This document shows positions 1-6,473 of a stretch of DNA of 9,132 nt, in pieces. Origin of the DNA: Candidatus Odinarchaeota archaeon (GTDB taxonomy: Archaea > Asgardarchaeota > JAGGXT01). The notes below the pieces were generated by a model that was given only the letters and a program-made list of their open reading frames with translations, was not told where the DNA came from and ran no database searches. The stretch is taken from assembly GCA_021162905.1 (NCBI GenBank), contig JAGGXT010000156.1, positions 1 to 9,132 of the forward strand, written 5' to 3'. Made by a program: the position numbers and the translations under genes. How positions within the stretch are numbered: position 1 is the first letter of the stretch; each line of letters begins with the position of its first letter.

Positions 1-807
1 GGATAATTTGTCATCATCCTCGCCTCCTTCATTGTGATTTTTTATTAAAACTTGAGCTAATGTTCTCCCAAATAATGTTAAGTTTATTATTAACGCTCTA
101 CCAGTATATTGTTGAATATAAATAAGCCCCTTATTCCTCAACTTATAGAGTTTTCTCCTCAGCTTTAACTTATCACTTCTTTTAACTCTTTCTCTACCCT
201 TAGCAATACCTAATTTGAGAGCTAAATCCCTAAGGGAGATAAACTGATTATTTGGATGATGATACAGAAGCATTAAAATCTTTTTGGCTATTTCATCTTC
301 CAATACTTCCTCAATATTAGAAAAAGGTGGTACAATCTCAATAATCTCTCTTCCTTCATCATTAATTGCCCATTCAGGGTATCTTTGTTCAATAGATAAT
401 TTCTCTGGAGGTTCACCTTTTGTAACATAATATATCTTCACATTTTTAAAAAGCGAGGCAACGGAAGTAGCTGCAACGGTCCATATCCTTGTTGATGATG
501 TAATATCGACGAAGATTTCGCTAACGTCTTTATCAGAATGCAAGTGATTAACCAGATTGTATAGTATTTCAAAACAAGCTGTATAATCAGTAAAGTCCTT
601 TACCTCAACAGGTTTTGTAACGCTTTTTAGAGGTCCTAACATATTTAGGATTTTCCTTAAGTTTTCATGTGTTTTTCTTGCCCACTCATCCTCTCCGCTT
701 TGCACTAGTAAATAAATCTTGGAAATCCCCAATGTTATCTTATCTAATATCCCCTTCAAAACCCTTTGAACATAAATCCCCACAGGAACTACTAACGCGA
801 TTGGCAA
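1..807 (-). CDS. CARF-like domain plus winged-helix regulator, 3' end beyond the window
   Basis: Reading the minus strand from 807 gives 269 codons without a stop, running off the left edge, so the C-terminus is missing. The start is TTG at 807. An in-frame stop lies six codons upstream, and GGAGG (815-819 on the minus strand) sits 7 nt before the TTG. Residues 1-125 alternate strands and helices as in a Rossmann fold: a hydrophobic first strand (residues 2-10), a second (30-36), and residues 99-117 with FVDITSSTR followed by a small-residue helix. That is the position and style of the ligand-binding loop in CARF domains of Csa3 and DUF6293 (HFX_2341-type) regulators. Residues about 170-250 look like a winged helix, with a very basic stretch at 203-226, followed by an acidic tail. 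Inferred role: DNA-binding regulator sensing a nucleotide-type ligand. No cas genes are visible, so a CRISPR link is unproven. The family call rests on pattern, not on a search. Confidence 0.72.
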   Translation of the reverse strand, partial: MPIALVVPVGIYVQRVLKGILDKITLGISKIYLLVQSGEDEWARKTHENLRKILNMLGPLKSVTKPVEVKDFTDYTACFEILYNLVNHLHSDKDVSEIFVDITSSTRIWTVAATSVASLFKNVKIYYVTKGEPPEKLSIEQRYPEWAINDEGREIIEIVPPFSNIEEVLEDEIAKKILMLLYHHPNNQFISLRDLALKLGIAKGRERVKRSDKLKLRRKLYKLRNKGLIYIQQYTGRALIINLTLFGRTLAQVLIKNHNEGGEDDDKLS

Positions 808-814
808 GAAAGGG

Positions 815-860
815 CCTCCTTATTCAGTATTATTATCTCATTATACGCTACATAAATACT
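815..860 (-). promoter_or_regulatory. Promoter and ribosome binding site of the CARF-like gene
   Basis: On the minus strand a TATA-like AGTATTTATG occupies 860-851. At the usual archaeal spacing of about 26 nt, transcription would start near 829. That leaves a leader of about 22 nt containing AAGGAGG (about 815-821) placed 7 nt before the TTG start at 807. The upstream edge of the TATA element, where BRE lies, touches the tandem repeat at 863-892. The TSS is inferred. Confidence 0.5.
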
Positions 861-862
861 TT

Positions 863-892
863 ACTTTAATCTTTAACAAAACTTTAATCTTT
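863..892. repeat. Two tandem copies of a 12-bp motif, probable operator
   Basis: ACTTTAATCTTT occurs identically at 863-874 and 881-892, separated by AACAAA, so the period is 18 bp. The pair lies directly upstream of the TATA-like element of the CARF-like winged-helix gene. That is where archaeal activators, or repressors blocking TFB/TBP, usually bind. The exact repeat is seen; operator function and autoregulation are inference. In such AT-rich DNA a 12-bp repeat is notable but not decisive. Confidence 0.45.
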
Positions 893-1030
893 CAATAAAC
901 TCATTATTTTAGTAAAGTTAATCTTATTTTTTCAAATTTATCATTTTCTCCTATGTGTTATTAGCCTTAATTCCATATAGTTAATTTACAAAATTTATAA
1001 TTTTTAGACCAAGAAAAATTAAAATTACTA
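893..1030. other. AT-rich intergenic stretch with no recognisable feature
   Basis: This part of the gap between the CARF-like gene and the structured RNA is strongly AT-rich, with many short T and A runs. I see no convincing coding frame, no repeat family and no stable hairpin. It may contain spacer and distal promoter elements only. Confidence 0.5.
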
Positions 1031-1040
1031 TTTTTATTAC
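1031..1040 (+). promoter_or_regulatory. TATA-like element for the H/ACA RNA
   Basis: TTTTTATTAC, preceded by an A-rich BRE-like stretch, is centred about 25 nt before 1059. That base is the first of the structured RNA's lower stem. The spacing matches an archaeal promoter firing at the RNA's 5' end. The element is loose in an AT-rich background, so support comes mainly from the spacing. Confidence 0.4.
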
Positions 1041-1057
1041 CTAATAATTAGAGGAAT

Positions 1058-1197
1058 CGGCGGATCTCGTGTACGCTGGTGAGTGGTGCGAACCGCACCT
1101 TGATGATCCAGCGGCTGACCGTCCGCCAACACGATGACCGCCTGCTGGCCTGGCGATGTCGATTAATGAGACATCGTCCAGGAGCAGGCGGACATAT
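1058..1197 (+). ncRNA. Putative two-hairpin H/ACA pseudouridylation guide RNA
   Basis: A 60% G+C island (90 of 150 bases at 1051-1200) in AT-rich DNA folds into two hairpins. Hairpin 1: lower stem GGCGGA (1059-1064) with TCCGCC (1122-1127); a pocket with 5' strand 1065-1074 and 3' strand 1113-1121; upper stem GCTGG (1075-1079) with CCAGC (1108-1112). Above that is a kink-turn: a U-U pair (1080/1107), tandem G-A pairs (GA 1081-1082 with GA 1105-1106) and the three-base bulge GAT 1102-1104. The apical stem is GGTGCG/CGCACC (1085-1090/1094-1099). ACA follows at 1129-1131, 16 nt below the upper stem. Hairpin 2: nine pairs CCGCCTGCT (1138-1146) with AGCAGGCGG (1183-1191), then CGATGTC/GACATCG (1154-1160/1170-1176), capped by a loop with possible GA/GA pairs as in a K-loop. 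A second ACA is at 1192-1194, 15 nt from the upper stem. This is the archaeal H/ACA layout that L7Ae, Cbf5, Nop10 and Gar1 bind. The target RNA is not identified. Confidence 0.75.
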
Positions 1198-1336
1198 CCA
1201 TCTTTATAACAGTCACGCTAGTATAAATCAATAAGCTGTTGGAAAAATAACAAAGCCGCCTAAGATAAATTTAAAAGATATGATTTGTGTCTTTTGTTAC
1301 TAAAAAATGTGCGAAAAATTTAATTCATACTAAATC

Positions 1337-1347
1337 CATAAATAAAA
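1337..1347 (+). promoter_or_regulatory. Candidate TATA element for the 48-residue ORF
   Basis: CATAAATAAAA is centred near 1343, predicting a start of transcription near 1369 and a leader of about 22 nt before ATG 1392. Other TATA-like strings lie farther upstream (GTATAAAT 1221-1228 and TTTAAAAG about 1269-1276), so the promoter in use is not settled. Confidence 0.3.
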
Positions 1348-1391
1348 ATGTCAAGAATAAAAACATAATTGTAGTTTGGGGTTTCGAAACT

Positions 1392-1538
1392 ATGGAGGAC
1401 GATACTACTTTTATAAAGAAAATTGTTAAATCACGTGGAAATCATATTACAGAATTTTTAGAGAGGGAAGATAAATACATCGATTTCTCTCAAGCTGCAA
1501 GAAGAATAAGAAAGGCACTAAAAAAATCAGGAAAATAA
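1392..1538 (+). CDS. Small basic protein of unknown function, 48 residues
   Basis: From ATG 1392 the frame gives 48 residues ending in TAA. The N-terminal part is acidic and polar (starting MEDDTTF), then mixed. The C-terminal half holds an amphipathic, strongly basic helix with AARRIRKALKK near the end. The frame stays open upstream to GTG 1287, but that extra 35-residue segment reads as low-complexity Asn/Lys-rich translation of AT-rich DNA and contains the best TATA-like element, so I take the internal ATG as the start. GGGG at 1377-1380 is a poor, distant Shine-Dalgarno; a short-leader transcript is possible. The next gene, argS, is co-directional but separated by an oligo-T tract. I do not recognise a family. 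A small nucleic-acid-binding protein would fit the charge, but that is a guess, and the ORF may be chance. Confidence 0.5.
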   Translation: MEDDTTFIKKIVKSRGNHITEFLEREDKYIDFSQAARRIRKALKKSGK

Positions 1539-1548
1539 GAAAATCATT

Positions 1549-1568
1549 CACTTTCTTTTTGTTTTTGC
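1549..1568 (+). terminator. Oligo-T transcription termination signal
   Basis: Just after the stop codon at 1536-1538 the plus strand carries two T runs separated by single bases (TTTCTTTTTGTTTTTG, about 1552-1567) with no strong stem before them. This is the usual archaeal intrinsic terminator style. It would end transcription of the small ORF before argS. Confidence 0.45.
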
Positions 1569-1574
1569 AAAAGC

Positions 1575-1614
1575 AAAATTAAAAAGACTATTATTAATCT
1601 ATTTTCTAAGGTGG
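1575..1614 (+). promoter_or_regulatory. argS promoter candidate and ribosome binding site
   Basis: An A-rich BRE/TATA-like string (AAAATTAAAAAGAC, about 1575-1588) is followed by AGGTGG at 1609-1614, 10 nt before the GTG start at 1625. The Shine-Dalgarno supports GTG 1625 over the overlapping GTG at 1623, which is in another frame. The TATA assignment is weak because the whole stretch is A-rich. Confidence 0.4.
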
Positions 1615-1624
1615 GTGCTTAAGT

Positions 1625-3988
1625 GTGATTGTCGATGATCCACTAAATTATCTTATGAACTATTGTAAAAATGCTGTAGTCGATTCTTTAAGGAAAATAT
1701 TTGGCTCTGAGTTTAAGTTAGAGGTCATAATAAGACAGCCAAAGGATCTAAAGCATGGTGATCTCTGTACGCCATCTTCTTTTGCTATTGCAAAAAGAGT
1801 CGGTATGAAACCAGAAGATGTTGCAAATACTATTAAAGAGAACATAGATATGAAAAAAAATCCTCTGATAAAGGAGATACGCGTGATAGGTGGCTTTGTC
1901 AATTTTGTCTTAGATTCTGAAAAGGTGAGCGAGCTGGTTATTACAAGTATTTCAAATAAGGATCATACTTATGGATCAATGAATCAGCTAAAAGGAAAAA
2001 AGATAATGGTTGAGCACACAAGTGCTAACCCCATACATCCTCTGCATATAGGATCTGGTCGTAATTCTGTGTTTGGAGATACGTTAGCTAGGATTTTTAA
2101 ATTTCTTGGCGCGGACGTAGTAAGACATTTCTATATTAATGATGTTGGGTTGCAAGTAGCGATTACAAGTTTTGGATATATGCATACAGAAGGTTATAAG
2201 AATGATATAAAACCAGATCATTGGATTGGTGGGCTTTACGCAATAACAAATACAATTTTAGAGCTAAAGAAAATAAAAGAAAGGATAAATCGCTTGAGGG
2301 ATCAGATTATTAAGAATTGTACAAACTTTAGGAAATCTTTCTTGAAAACTCTTATACTAATTAAAAAGGAGTTAGAAGATGAGAATATACAAGAGTTAGA
2401 ACGGCAGATAAAACCCATTTACGTTACAATTTCAATTATTAGTGAAATGACAAAATCTATACATTCTTGGATCTATTATATAGATCAATTAAAAAATGCT
2501 ATTAATGAAGTCCAGACGAATATTTTTCAGAGTAAACTCTTTAAAGAGCTTAGGAAAAAATACGACTTTCTTAATGATTTCTTAGACGTATTTAATGCAT
2601 TTGTTAATGGTGGGGGTGATTTTGAGGTCGGCACCTCCACATTATTAAATGAATTTTATGAAATACAAGATTTACTAAATGTTGCTAAGGAACTTGAAGT
2701 TAAGTTCCCTGATCTATATTCGAAACTTTATTGGAAAATATATCAAATTTCTAATATAGATCAAGAAATATCTAAGATCTTAATTGAGTATGAGAGAGGA
2801 AATGATGAAATAAAGAGAATTATTAGAACAATCTCTTCACTTACAATAGAGGGATTTAAAGAAACATTAAGTAAATTAGATATACACTTTGATTCTTTTG
2901 ATTGGGAAAGCGATTTAATATTCCAGGGCTATGTTGATGAGGTCTTTAAACGTCTTAGTAAATCTGGTTATTTGATATATGAAGATCCTCCATCCAAAGC
3001 TGTTATTTTGGATATTCCAAGAGCCTGTCTTGAAAGAGAAGATGTAAGAAAGGTTTTTGGTATATCGGAAAAAGATATCGAGAAAGCCAAAAAGGAAGGC
3101 AAGCTAGATGAGCTTCTTCCTCCAAAGTTAGTTTTACGCAGGTCTGATGGATCTACATTATACACAACACGTGACATTGCGTACACTTTATGGAAGTTTG
3201 AGGCTCTTAAGGTTGATGAGGTCTATAATGTTATTGGAATTGAACAAAAATTGCCTCAGAGGCAAGTTGCCGCAGCTATGATCCTTATGGGATATCATGA
3301 TATACTTGAAAAGTTTCATCCAGCACATTATGAGATGGTAGATTTAACCGGTTTCTCTATGGCAGGGCGTCGTGGAAGATATATAACAATAGATGAACTT
3401 TACGAGATAGCATTAGTCCGCACATATGATGAGATTAGAACTTTATTAGAAGAAAGAAAGATACTCCTTAAAAAATATGAAGACATAGAGGAAAAGAAAC
3501 TAAAAGAAATAGTTGAAGGAGTTGCTGTTGGTGCCATTAGGTTCTCTTTATTGAATATTGCCCCAACTAAGCGCTTAACATTTGATATCGAATTAACTAG
3601 AGCATTGAAATTAGAGGCAAATACAGCTCCATTTATACAATACTCTCATGCACGAGCTTGTAGCATATTACGAGAATGGGGAAGAGAGGTTCCAAAGGAA
3701 ATTAATTATTCAAAATTAAATACAGAGATCGAAAAGAGAATCATTTTAAAGCTGTCGGAATTTCCTAGTGTTGTCGATACAGCAGCAAGAACTTTGAGAC
3801 CAGATTTAATTTGCCAGTATGCAATATCTTTAGCTTTGATGTTTTCTGATTTTTACTCAAAGATAAAAGTATTAAATATTAAGGATAAAGAGCTTGAAAA
3901 AGCACGTGTAAAACTCGTTGATTCAATAAGGATAGTCTTAAGGAATGCACTTAACCTTTTAGGTATAAAACCACTTGAAAGAATGTAA
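1625..3988 (+). CDS. argS: Arginyl-tRNA synthetase with a large internal insertion
   Basis: Class I synthetase charging tRNA-Arg with arginine in the cytoplasm. The N-terminal additional domain (about 1-115) ends in the GGFVNF motif. The catalytic HIGH motif is HPLHIG (138-143), inside the family signature beginning EHTSANP (131-137). The Rossmann core continues with HFYINDVG and, after the insertion, with FDSFDWESDL, the KLVLRRSDGS/YTTRDIAYT block and VIGIEQKLPQRQ. The second signature is degenerate: FSMAGRRG (577-584), where archaeal relatives usually have KMSGRRG. The C-terminal DALR anticodon-binding domain runs from about 666 (NTAPFIQYSHARA). At 787 residues it is about 150 longer than typical archaeal ArgRS. 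The excess lies at about residues 210-385, rich in Lys, Glu, Ile and Leu and helical in appearance. The GTG start is chosen from the Shine-Dalgarno and from alignment of the N-terminal domain. The stop is 13 bp from that of the convergent VWA gene. Confidence 0.95.
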   Translation: MIVDDPLNYLMNYCKNAVVDSLRKIFGSEFKLEVIIRQPKDLKHGDLCTPSSFAIAKRVGMKPEDVANTIKENIDMKKNPLIKEIRVIGGFVNFVLDSEKVSELVITSISNKDHTYGSMNQLKGKKIMVEHTSANPIHPLHIGSGRNSVFGDTLARIFKFLGADVVRHFYINDVGLQVAITSFGYMHTEGYKNDIKPDHWIGGLYAITNTILELKKIKERINRLRDQIIKNCTNFRKSFLKTLILIKKELEDENIQELERQIKPIYVTISIISEMTKSIHSWIYYIDQLKNAINEVQTNIFQSKLFKELRKKYDFLNDFLDVFNAFVNGGGDFEVGTSTLLNEFYEIQDLLNVAKELEVKFPDLYSKLYWKIYQISNIDQEISKILIEYERGNDEIKRIIRTISSLTIEGFKETLSKLDIHFDSFDWESDLIFQGYVDEVFKRLSKSGYLIYEDPPSKAVILDIPRACLEREDVRKVFGISEKDIEKAKKEGKLDELLPPKLVLRRSDGSTLYTTRDIAYTLWKFEALKVDEVYNVIGIEQKLPQRQVAAAMILMGYHDILEKFHPAHYEMVDLTGFSMAGRRGRYITIDELYEIALVRTYDEIRTLLEERKILLKKYEDIEEKKLKEIVEGVAVGAIRFSLLNIAPTKRLTFDIELTRALKLEANTAPFIQYSHARACSILREWGREVPKEINYSKLNTEIEKRIILKLSEFPSVVDTAARTLRPDLICQYAISLALMFSDFYSKIKVLNIKDKELEKARVKLVDSIRIVLRNALNLLGIKPLERM

Positions 3989-4001
3989 ATTATATGAAAA
4001 A

Positions 4002-5342
4002 CTAACCAACACTTCTAATTTTTGCTTTTCTAATTTCTTCTCTTAAAACCGATGTGAGTTCATTTGTTGTTAGAGTTGTTCTGAAAAAGCCAGTTTTATA
4101 TCCATAATAAGAACCGTTAGTAATCTCTGCAATTTTCTTAGCTAATAGTGTTGGGGATATAAAGCCTCTTGAAATCCACTCATCATTTTCAATCGGATTT
4201 ATTACTACTATTGGAACTCCTTCATGTCGATAAAGCCTTGCAATTCTAAGAACATCTAATTGCGCTGGATACCCAGTATCAATCTCCTTATAACTTTCGT
4301 TATCGTAAAGTGGTACATTTGCAAGGCCGTCAGTAATAACTATTGGCAGAGCAATAATATTTGAATTTCTCCTTTTTTCATGTCGTATGATTTGTAATCC
4401 CTTAAGGAGGCCGTCTGCCAATGGAGATGATCCTCCTATGGGCAGCTCTCTAACAGCTCTCTGTACAATATAGATATTTGTCGTCGGGTGAATTATTACT
4501 TTAGCCTTTTTACCTTGAACGGCAATTACACACACTCTATCCCTATACATCTTAATGTCTTTCTGAATAATAGATAATGTATCTGCAAGAGTTATTATAT
4601 GTGGCATCATAGAGGTACTGGTATCTAAAATTAAAATAATTGTAACTTTGGCTTTGAATTTATAACGATAACCCATCAAATCGTCTGTTGAAACAGCAAT
4701 TTTTCCTTGCCTAAAAAGATGAGATCGCCTAATAATAGCTGTTCTTATTGTGGGAAGTATAGCAAGGTCACTAATTTCTTTGGCCTTTTCGTATCCAAAA
4801 GCTCTTCCTTTTCGAGTCTTTACTATAATTTCCCTTCGACCAATCTCTCCTCTTAATTCCTTAACTGATTTAAGAGGCCATCTAAATTTTGTTTTTCTTG
4901 GGTAGTCCATTGGAATTTTTTCAATGAATTTTTTTAGAATTAGGGCACTACTGATAGTGCTATCTTTAATTTCTTCCTCTAAGCCAGGTACGATTTTAGC
5001 AAGCGGAATTTTTCGGCTTTCATCTTTATATTGTGTAATTAGAAAATGTTCTGTTTTTTCATGACTCCAGAGCCTACCAATCTTTCCTCCCAGTCTCTTT
5101 ACACTTCTTGTTATAGCTTGTATGGAATATGAAAAATAACCCTTCCTTCCAACTTTTCTTGGTGGTGTTTTAATTATCGATAATGGAATTCTAGTTTTTC
5201 CAGATATGTCTCTTGATGGTAAAGACCCTTTTACCTTTTTAGCGTCCTCTTTGTATGGAAGTTTAAAGTCTTTTATCTTTGCCTCACGAGAATCTAGAAG
5301 TGAGATTCTACTACCTCTTGTCTTCACGAAAAAATTTCTCAA
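4002..5342 (-). CDS. VWA-domain protein, ChlD/BchD-like chelatase subunit
   Basis: The C-terminal half (about 234-430) is a von Willebrand factor A domain with an intact MIDAS metal site: DTSTS (Asp240, Ser242, Ser244), a Ser at the usual Thr position in GGSSPLADG (303-310), and TDG with Asp338. The N-terminal 230 residues are basic and show no Walker motifs, unlike classical ChlD/BchD, which carry an AAA+ domain there; they may correspond to the linker region only. Together with the overlapping upstream AAA+ gene it should form the ATPase/VWA half of a magnesium- or cobalt-chelatase-like machine, the VWA protein bridging motor and catalytic subunit. The start is uncertain. TTG at 5342 lies almost on AAGGAG, too close for normal use, and GTG at 5327 is the next candidate, so the last 32 bp of the AAA+ gene may be overlapped in a different frame. 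Confidence 0.85.
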   Translation of the reverse strand: MRNFFVKTRGSRISLLDSREAKIKDFKLPYKEDAKKVKGSLPSRDISGKTRIPLSIIKTPPRKVGRKGYFSYSIQAITRSVKRLGGKIGRLWSHEKTEHFLITQYKDESRKIPLAKIVPGLEEEIKDSTISSALILKKFIEKIPMDYPRKTKFRWPLKSVKELRGEIGRREIIVKTRKGRAFGYEKAKEISDLAILPTIRTAIIRRSHLFRQGKIAVSTDDLMGYRYKFKAKVTIILILDTSTSMMPHIITLADTLSIIQKDIKMYRDRVCVIAVQGKKAKVIIHPTTNIYIVQRAVRELPIGGSSPLADGLLKGLQIIRHEKRRNSNIIALPIVITDGLANVPLYDNESYKEIDTGYPAQLDVLRIARLYRHEGVPIVVINPIENDEWISRGFISPTLLAKKIAEITNGSYYGYKTGFFRTTLTTNELTSVLREEIRKAKIRSVG

Positions 5343-6411
5343 TCTCCTTGGCTGCCTCTACTAGTGCGCTTCTTATTTGATTTGGAGTAGCTGGTTCTTC
5401 ATAACCTCCACTTCTTGTACGATGGCCTAATGCAAGCAGCGATGCAATCTCTACATCTTCAATTTTTACTTCTTCTCTTCCCTCAAATGCAGCATTTGTT
5501 TTTGCAGTAATAGCTATTATTATATCTGGTCTATGACCATCTACTTTCAATTTAGTGCACATTTTTGCTATTATCATTAAATAGAAGTCATCAATTTTGA
5601 CTCTAGGAAGAAGAGCTCTAGCCTCTTCTATTTTCTTACGTAATTTTTGAATCTCCTCATTATATTTCTCTCTAAAGTTAATAGGATCCTCAATAAACAT
5701 CATATTCCTTTTAATTATCTCAACCCTTTCTCTCTCATCATAAGTTCCATAAATAGTTACAGAAAGAGGAAGTCTATCTAATAATTGTGGTCTCAAATCT
5801 CCTTCCTCAGGATTCATCGTCCCAATCAAAATAAATCGGGCTGGGTGCGTAACTGAGATGCCTTCTCTTTCGACAGTATTCCAACCAGATGCTGCAGCAT
5901 CTAAAATATCATCAACTATATGATCTGGTAGCAAATTTATTTCATCTATATACAATATATTTTGATTTGCCTCTGCTAATATTCCTGGTTGAAAAGCTTT
6001 AATTCCCTCTTTTAATACAGCCTCTATATCTATTGTTCCCAGAACTCTATCTTCGGTAGCTCCTAAGGGTAGTGTAATTATTTTCATTCGTTTCCGTTTG
6101 GTAGGCAATTTTTCACCGCTTAAATATCTAGCTCTGCAATTTTCGCACATATTTGTTATATCATGAGGATTGCAATTAAATGGACAACCATCAACGACTT
6201 CTATTTCTGGTAATAATTCAGCTAATGCTCGAACAGCAGTACTCTTACCAGAACCCTTTTCTCCACGTATTAGTAGACCGCCAATCTTGGGATTTACTGC
6301 TAGTAATATTAGAGCTCTTTTTAGAAGCTCCTGACCAACAATAGCTGGGAAAGGATATACTAAACGAACATCACCCATTCTTGAGAAAGTATGAGAATTT
6401 CTTAATTCCAT
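5311..6411 (-). CDS. ChlI/BchI-like AAA+ ATPase, magnesium/cobalt chelatase family
   Basis: The 366-residue protein has the full ChlI pattern: a [10 protein letters not shown] entry (19-28), Walker A GEKGSGKS (50-57), [13 protein letters not shown] loop as [12 protein letters not shown] (114-125), [11 protein letters not shown] (139-149), Walker [10 protein letters not shown] (153-161), sensor 1 at GTMNPEEG (Asn200), arginine finger region LLDRLPL (Arg213), and sensor 2 in GHRPDI (Arg294). Between Walker A and the ChlI loop are four cysteines, Cys76, Cys80, Cys89 and Cys92, spaced like a metal-binding knuckle. Members form ATP-driven hexameric rings that power metal insertion by a large CobN/ChlH-type subunit, or related remodelling. 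No such subunit is present here. ATG 6411 is the first start; Met12 (ATG 6378) is also possible, because the conserved part begins soon after it and neither start has a clear Shine-Dalgarno. The gene overlaps the VWA gene and follows the AAG glycosylase gene by 62 bp. Confidence 0.92.
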   Translation of the reverse strand: MELRNSHTFSRMGDVRLVYPFPAIVGQELLKRALILLAVNPKIGGLLIRGEKGSGKSTAVRALAELLPEIEVVDGCPFNCNPHDITNMCENCRARYLSGEKLPTKRKRMKIITLPLGATEDRVLGTIDIEAVLKEGIKAFQPGILAEANQNILYIDEINLLPDHIVDDILDAAASGWNTVEREGISVTHPARFILIGTMNPEEGDLRPQLLDRLPLSVTIYGTYDERERVEIIKRNMMFIEDPINFREKYNEEIQKLRKKIEEARALLPRVKIDDFYLMIIAKMCTKLKVDGHRPDIIIAITAKTNAAFEGREEVKIEDVEIASLLALGHRTRSGGYEEPATPNQIRSALVEAAKEIEKFFREDKR

Positions 6412-6425
6412 AAGGAATCACATAA

Positions 6426-6438
6426 TGTATTTTTATGT
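6426..6438 (-). promoter_or_regulatory. TATA-like element before the ChlI-like gene
   Basis: On the minus strand ACATAAAAATACA is centred near 6433, inside the 62-bp gap after the glycosylase gene. It predicts transcription starting near 6407, so translation would begin leaderless at ATG 6411 or, more comfortably, at ATG 6378 with a leader of about 29 nt. This suggests the ChlI/VWA pair can be transcribed apart from the glycosylase. Based on spacing only. Confidence 0.35.
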
Positions 6439-6473
6439 CAATAATAGTACTATCTGAAATTAAACTTTTTGAG

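Noticed and set aside
669..869. Plus-strand 66-codon open frame
   Set aside because: It lies opposite the long minus-strand CARF-like frame, has no recognisable motif, and crosses that gene's promoter and tandem repeat.
863..892. Direct repeats as a CRISPR remnant
   Set aside because: There are only two 12-bp copies with a 6-bp spacer, too short for CRISPR, and they sit in a promoter.
1085..1099. GGTTCG inside a stem on the minus strand, like a tRNA T-arm
   Set aside because: The stem-loop is six pairs with a three-base loop and there is no acceptor, D or anticodon arm in register. It is the apical stem of the H/ACA hairpin.
1101..1118. TGATGA and CTGA boxes suggesting a C/D-box guide RNA
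   Set aside because: The spacing between the boxes is only 9 nt, and TGATGA is better explained as one strand of a kink-turn pairing with GGTGA at 1078-1082, above a pocket and an ACA box.
1287..1391. Upstream extension of the small ORF from GTG 1287
   Set aside because: The extra 35 residues are low-complexity Asn/Lys-rich translation of AT-rich DNA, contain the best TATA-like element, and have no Shine-Dalgarno before the GTG.
2252..2780. The ArgRS insertion as an intein or mobile intron
   Set aside because: There is no Cys/Ser at the start, no His-Asn before a Cys/Ser/Thr at the end, and no endonuclease motif. The frame runs through with unchanged composition.
3989..4001. A bidirectional terminator between argS and the VWA gene
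   Set aside because: The 13-bp gap has no hairpin and only short A/T runs. Termination probably occurs inside the facing genes, but nothing specific can be marked.
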